Below, one piece after another: positions 63,601-64,000 of a stretch of DNA of 64,000 nt. Origin of the DNA: Trochalopteron elliotii (taxonomy: Eukaryota; Chordata; Aves; Passeriformes; Leiothrichidae); contig JANPWX010000061.1 of assembly GCA_024734555.1 (NCBI GenBank), positions 1,365,634 to 1,429,633 of the forward strand, given 5' to 3'. Under the pieces are notes generated by a model. It saw nothing but the letters and a program-made list of their open reading frames with translations. It made no database searches and was not told where the DNA came from. Position numbers and translations under genes: made by a program. Position 1 is the stretch's first letter; every line of letters begins with the position of its first letter.

Positions 63601-63880
63601 CCTGGATATACTTAAAATTCTAGAAATTAGCTTGTTAATAAGTGGACAGACTTGAAACTTCTATATATTCTTCCTTATCTACTGCAACATTTCAATTTTG
63701 AGAAGGTTTTGTTTGTTTGATGGAGATTTTTTTGATTTTTGGTAGATTGTTTTTATTGCTCTGTCCTTTTTTTTATTTTTCTTTTACTCACCCTCCATAG
63801 AAAAAGCCAGATCCATGACAACATCATGATGCCAGTGCAGTGTGGAATATGTGTACTCTTTTTTGTGGTGGAAATTCCTC
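51451..63880 (-). CDS. WDR75: WD repeat protein 75 (UTP17), last 14 coding exons
   Basis: WDR75 is a nucleolar WD40 protein of the t-UTP/UTPA subcomplex of the small-subunit processome. It supports RNA polymerase I transcription and pre-18S rRNA processing. On the minus strand I joined 63792-63880, 62795-62953, 62444-62503, 62239-62354, 61602-61774, 60679-60842, 58265-58448, 56753-56847, 56277-56372, 55558-55727, 54928-54987, 53703-53846, 53531-53622 and 51451-51655. The total is 1807 nt including the stop, about 601 codons, and every junction keeps phase. The product matches human WDR75 (830 aa) from about residue 227 to the end. It includes most of the WD40 region (LLSGGVESVLVQW, DPRTKALVLNG, VGSYHNYQATNCCFSEDG, LCCWNLL) and an acidic tail ending DYSWISAF. 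The first about 7 exons lie right of the window. No disruption is seen. Confidence 0.96.
51656..53530 (-). other. WDR75 last intron
   Basis: This 1.9-kb intron is AT-rich. A plus-strand open frame of 136 codons at 52464-52874 resembles no known protein and is probably chance. No snoRNA box pair was recognised. Confidence 0.8.
53531..53622 (-). CDS. WDR75: WDR75 exon (about exon 20)
   Basis: This 92-nt exon lies between acceptor ttacctttgcag and donor gtaagaaa. It encodes LLHTPAHVLPSASFLCTIFI, then NSLLISKENK plus two bases. It is highly similar to the human C-terminal helical region. Confidence 0.95.
53703..53846 (-). CDS. WDR75: WDR75 exon (about exon 19)
   Basis: This 144-nt exon is in phase 0 at both ends, with acceptor attttttcaag and donor gtaggact. 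It encodes LAVEESLPVTPFSLLLGKHR, then a divergent linker, ending EQASPAVRE. It is equivalent to human LLAEESLPTTPFYFILGKHR. Confidence 0.94.
54928..54987 (-). CDS. WDR75: WDR75 exon (about exon 18)
   Basis: This 60-nt, 20-codon exon is in phase 0 at both ends, with acceptor ctgtattttag and donor gtacctct. It encodes ELMTLSTKSLEERLTPSSKQ. Because it is symmetric, skipping it would keep the frame. Confidence 0.94.
55558..55727 (-). CDS. WDR75: WDR75 exon (about exon 17)
   Basis: This 170-nt exon lies between acceptor cttggttttgcag and donor gtaaggag. It encodes (L)FVFKPNEPRPVYIQRNLC, then KEKILLAAFVPRDEP, ending LRKSQLFFLTDTQ. The FVFKPxEPRPxYIQ and FVPRDxPE motifs match human WDR75. Confidence 0.95.
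55875..55915 (-). mobile_element. Possible CR1 fragment, minus orientation
   Basis: AGAAGGGACCTTTCACAGT followed by ACTCCAGTCCAG resembles the reverse complement of the CR1 tail (GGAAGGGACCT...TCTAGTCCAA). It is short and diverged, inside a WDR75 intron. Confidence 0.45.
56277..56372 (-). CDS. WDR75: WDR75 exon (about exon 16)
   Basis: This 96-nt exon lies between acceptor gcttgcttttcag and donor gtgagtac. It encodes (L)EWSAHLNVVVLQPDPVSE, then YIAAVSWLSKESS plus one base. It is the counterpart of human LEWNAKLNVRVMEPDPNSE. The last third is divergent. Confidence 0.93.
56753..56847 (-). CDS. WDR75: WDR75 exon (about exon 15)
   Basis: This 95-nt exon lies between acceptor cttctgtag and donor gtaagatc. 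It encodes (R)KICFGRLTCSKYLIGAT, then DYGFLCCWNLLTCA plus one base. It is nearly identical to the human block ending CCWNLLSCA. It is too short to stand out as an open frame and was found by matching the protein. Confidence 0.95.
56848..58264 (-). other. WDR75 intron between exons of about number 14 and 15
   Basis: This 1.4-kb intron has no recognisable gene. I checked a TGATGA motif for a box C/D snoRNA and found no matching CTGA at the right distance. Confidence 0.8.
58265..58448 (-). CDS. WDR75: WDR75 exon (about exon 14)
   Basis: This 184-nt exon has donor gtatgttt. It encodes AQQSVSWTCDFVGSYHNYQA, then TNCCFSEDGSLLAVSFEETV, then the blade motif TVWDSLTWDLKCTFC. The acceptor region holds several AGs in a row (acacagcacagcagag). 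Only the first, ending cattcaacacag, keeps frame with the preceding exon. Confidence 0.93.
58449..60678 (-). other. WDR75 intron between exons of about number 13 and 14
   Basis: This 2.2-kb intron is the longest in the visible part of the gene. It contains the CR1 fragment near 60585-60640 and A-rich runs near 59185-59200. Confidence 0.8.
60585..60640 (+). mobile_element. CR1-like 3'-end fragment in a WDR75 intron
   Basis: It reads CATTGTAGGTCCTTTCCAAC, then TCAGGTTATTTTTATGGTTC and TATG. This is a diverged CR1 terminus, antisense to WDR75 and about 40 nt from the exon at 60679. Confidence 0.7.
60679..60842 (-). CDS. WDR75: WDR75 exon (about exon 13)
   Basis: This 164-nt exon lies between acceptor ttcctgtag and donor gtaagtgt. 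It encodes SFHLNTRINTPHDNHITDMC, then LGDDSLILVTTGRDCVFKVW, then a short VMVEDTDPE run. The blade motif VTTGRDCVFKVW corresponds to human VTASKDGYFKVW; the middle of the exon is divergent. Confidence 0.94.
60843..61601 (-). other. WDR75 intron between exons of about number 12 and 13
   Basis: This is a 0.76-kb intron. No feature was recognised. Confidence 0.85.
61602..61774 (-). CDS. WDR75: WDR75 exon (about exon 12)
   Basis: This 173-nt exon starts in phase 0 after acceptor tcctttgcag, with donor gtaatgat. It encodes LDIVQRQYIHEAGLKQSDLV through LQLKLWFYHEEAQ plus two bases. It is locally GC- and CpG-rich compared with the rest of the gene. Confidence 0.95.
62239..62354 (-). CDS. WDR75: WDR75 exon (about exon 11)
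   Basis: This 116-nt exon lies between acceptor gtttccag and donor gtaagttg. It encodes (S)RDIKTGLVVDPRTKALVL through FYSLQSDQQLFS. The DPRTKALVLNGxPGHLQFYS block is nearly identical to human WDR75. A second AG four bases downstream would break the frame. Confidence 0.95.
62444..62503 (-). CDS. WDR75: WDR75 exon (about exon 10)
   Basis: This 60-nt exon lies between acceptor ctcttttag and donor gtaagtg. It encodes (R)ITIINSNLRFSRSIQGLIK plus one base. It is equivalent to the human stretch around IIIIHRNLEASAVIQGLVK. Confidence 0.93.
62795..62953 (-). CDS. WDR75: WDR75 exon (about exon 9)
   Basis: This 159-nt exon encodes GTRLLSGGVESVLVQWHNE through LCCTLHTDN. Two AGs seven bases apart could serve as acceptor. 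Only the upstream one (gctggaaaag) keeps frame with the previous exon and restores the G-T-x-LLSGG seen in the human protein. The pyrimidine tract before it is weak. Donor: gtaagcc. Confidence 0.9.
62954..63791 (-). other. WDR75 intron between exons of about number 8 and 9
   Basis: This is a 0.84-kb intron. A purine-rich GGAGG/GAAGAG stretch lies at about 63445-63490 on the plus strand, giving a pyrimidine-rich tract on the transcript strand. No gene was recognised. Confidence 0.8.
63792..63880 (-). CDS. WDR75: WDR75 exon (about exon 8)
   Basis: This 89-nt exon follows minus-strand acceptor ctccacacag and precedes donor gtgagtaa. It encodes (W)RNFHHKKEYTYSTLHWHHD to AFSMEG, a WD40 blade whose Trp codon is completed by its first base. 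It is the 5'-most exon of the gene in view; nothing exon-like follows in the remaining 120 nt. Confidence 0.93.
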
Positions 63881-64000
63881 CTGTGTGGAGAGGCACGAAA
63901 CAATTCTTTACTCACAACATCAACAATAGAGTAAACAAAGGGAAATATTGAATTGAATCAATTATATCATCCTGCCCTCTAACTTCCAGACTAGTTTATC

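Overview
This is a vertebrate nuclear genomic window, most likely from a bird. It is AT-rich and dominated by introns and intergenic DNA. Its short exons have canonical GT/AG borders. Several truncated 3' ends of CR1 (Chicken Repeat 1) LINEs are recognisable, and the introns are compact. Turtles and crocodilians also carry CR1, so 'bird' is an inference; I cannot name a species. One run of N (4081-4395) marks an assembly gap.

Two protein-coding genes can be reconstructed exon by exon, and they point toward each other. On the plus strand, 8267-16457 holds six coding exons of SLC40A1 (ferroportin, the cellular iron exporter). They run from the codon equivalent to human Gly38 to the stop codon, followed by a 3'UTR of about 1.8 kb. 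The first about 37 codons, the promoter and the 5'UTR iron-responsive element are not visible. On the minus strand, 63880 down to 51451 holds the last 14 coding exons of WDR75 (UTP17, a nucleolar WD40 protein of the small-subunit processome), about 601 codons. Its 5' part lies beyond the right edge. Intron phases are consistent at every junction in both genes, so the two partial reading frames look intact and functional.

Layout: 1-8266 is the 5' part of SLC40A1, probably intron 2. It contains the gap and an unusually long open frame whose end resembles the C-terminus of a LINE reverse transcriptase. 8267-16457 is SLC40A1 coding sequence. 16458 to about 18310 is its 3'UTR with a CR1 fragment inside. 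About 18.6-51.4 kb is a convergent intergenic interval without a supportable gene. It contains a small CpG-rich islet with two E-boxes, one clear CR1 3' end and several short perfect inverted repeats. 51451-63880 is WDR75, with small CR1 fragments in its introns.

The two genes act in unrelated processes (iron export at the plasma membrane; ribosome biogenesis). As far as I know, the same genes are convergent neighbours in mammals, so the window looks like ordinary conserved synteny. I found no convincing previously undescribed system. The items most worth a second look are the LINE-like open frame, the CpG-rich islet, the unusual WDR75 splice acceptors, and the missing ferroportin N-terminal exons.
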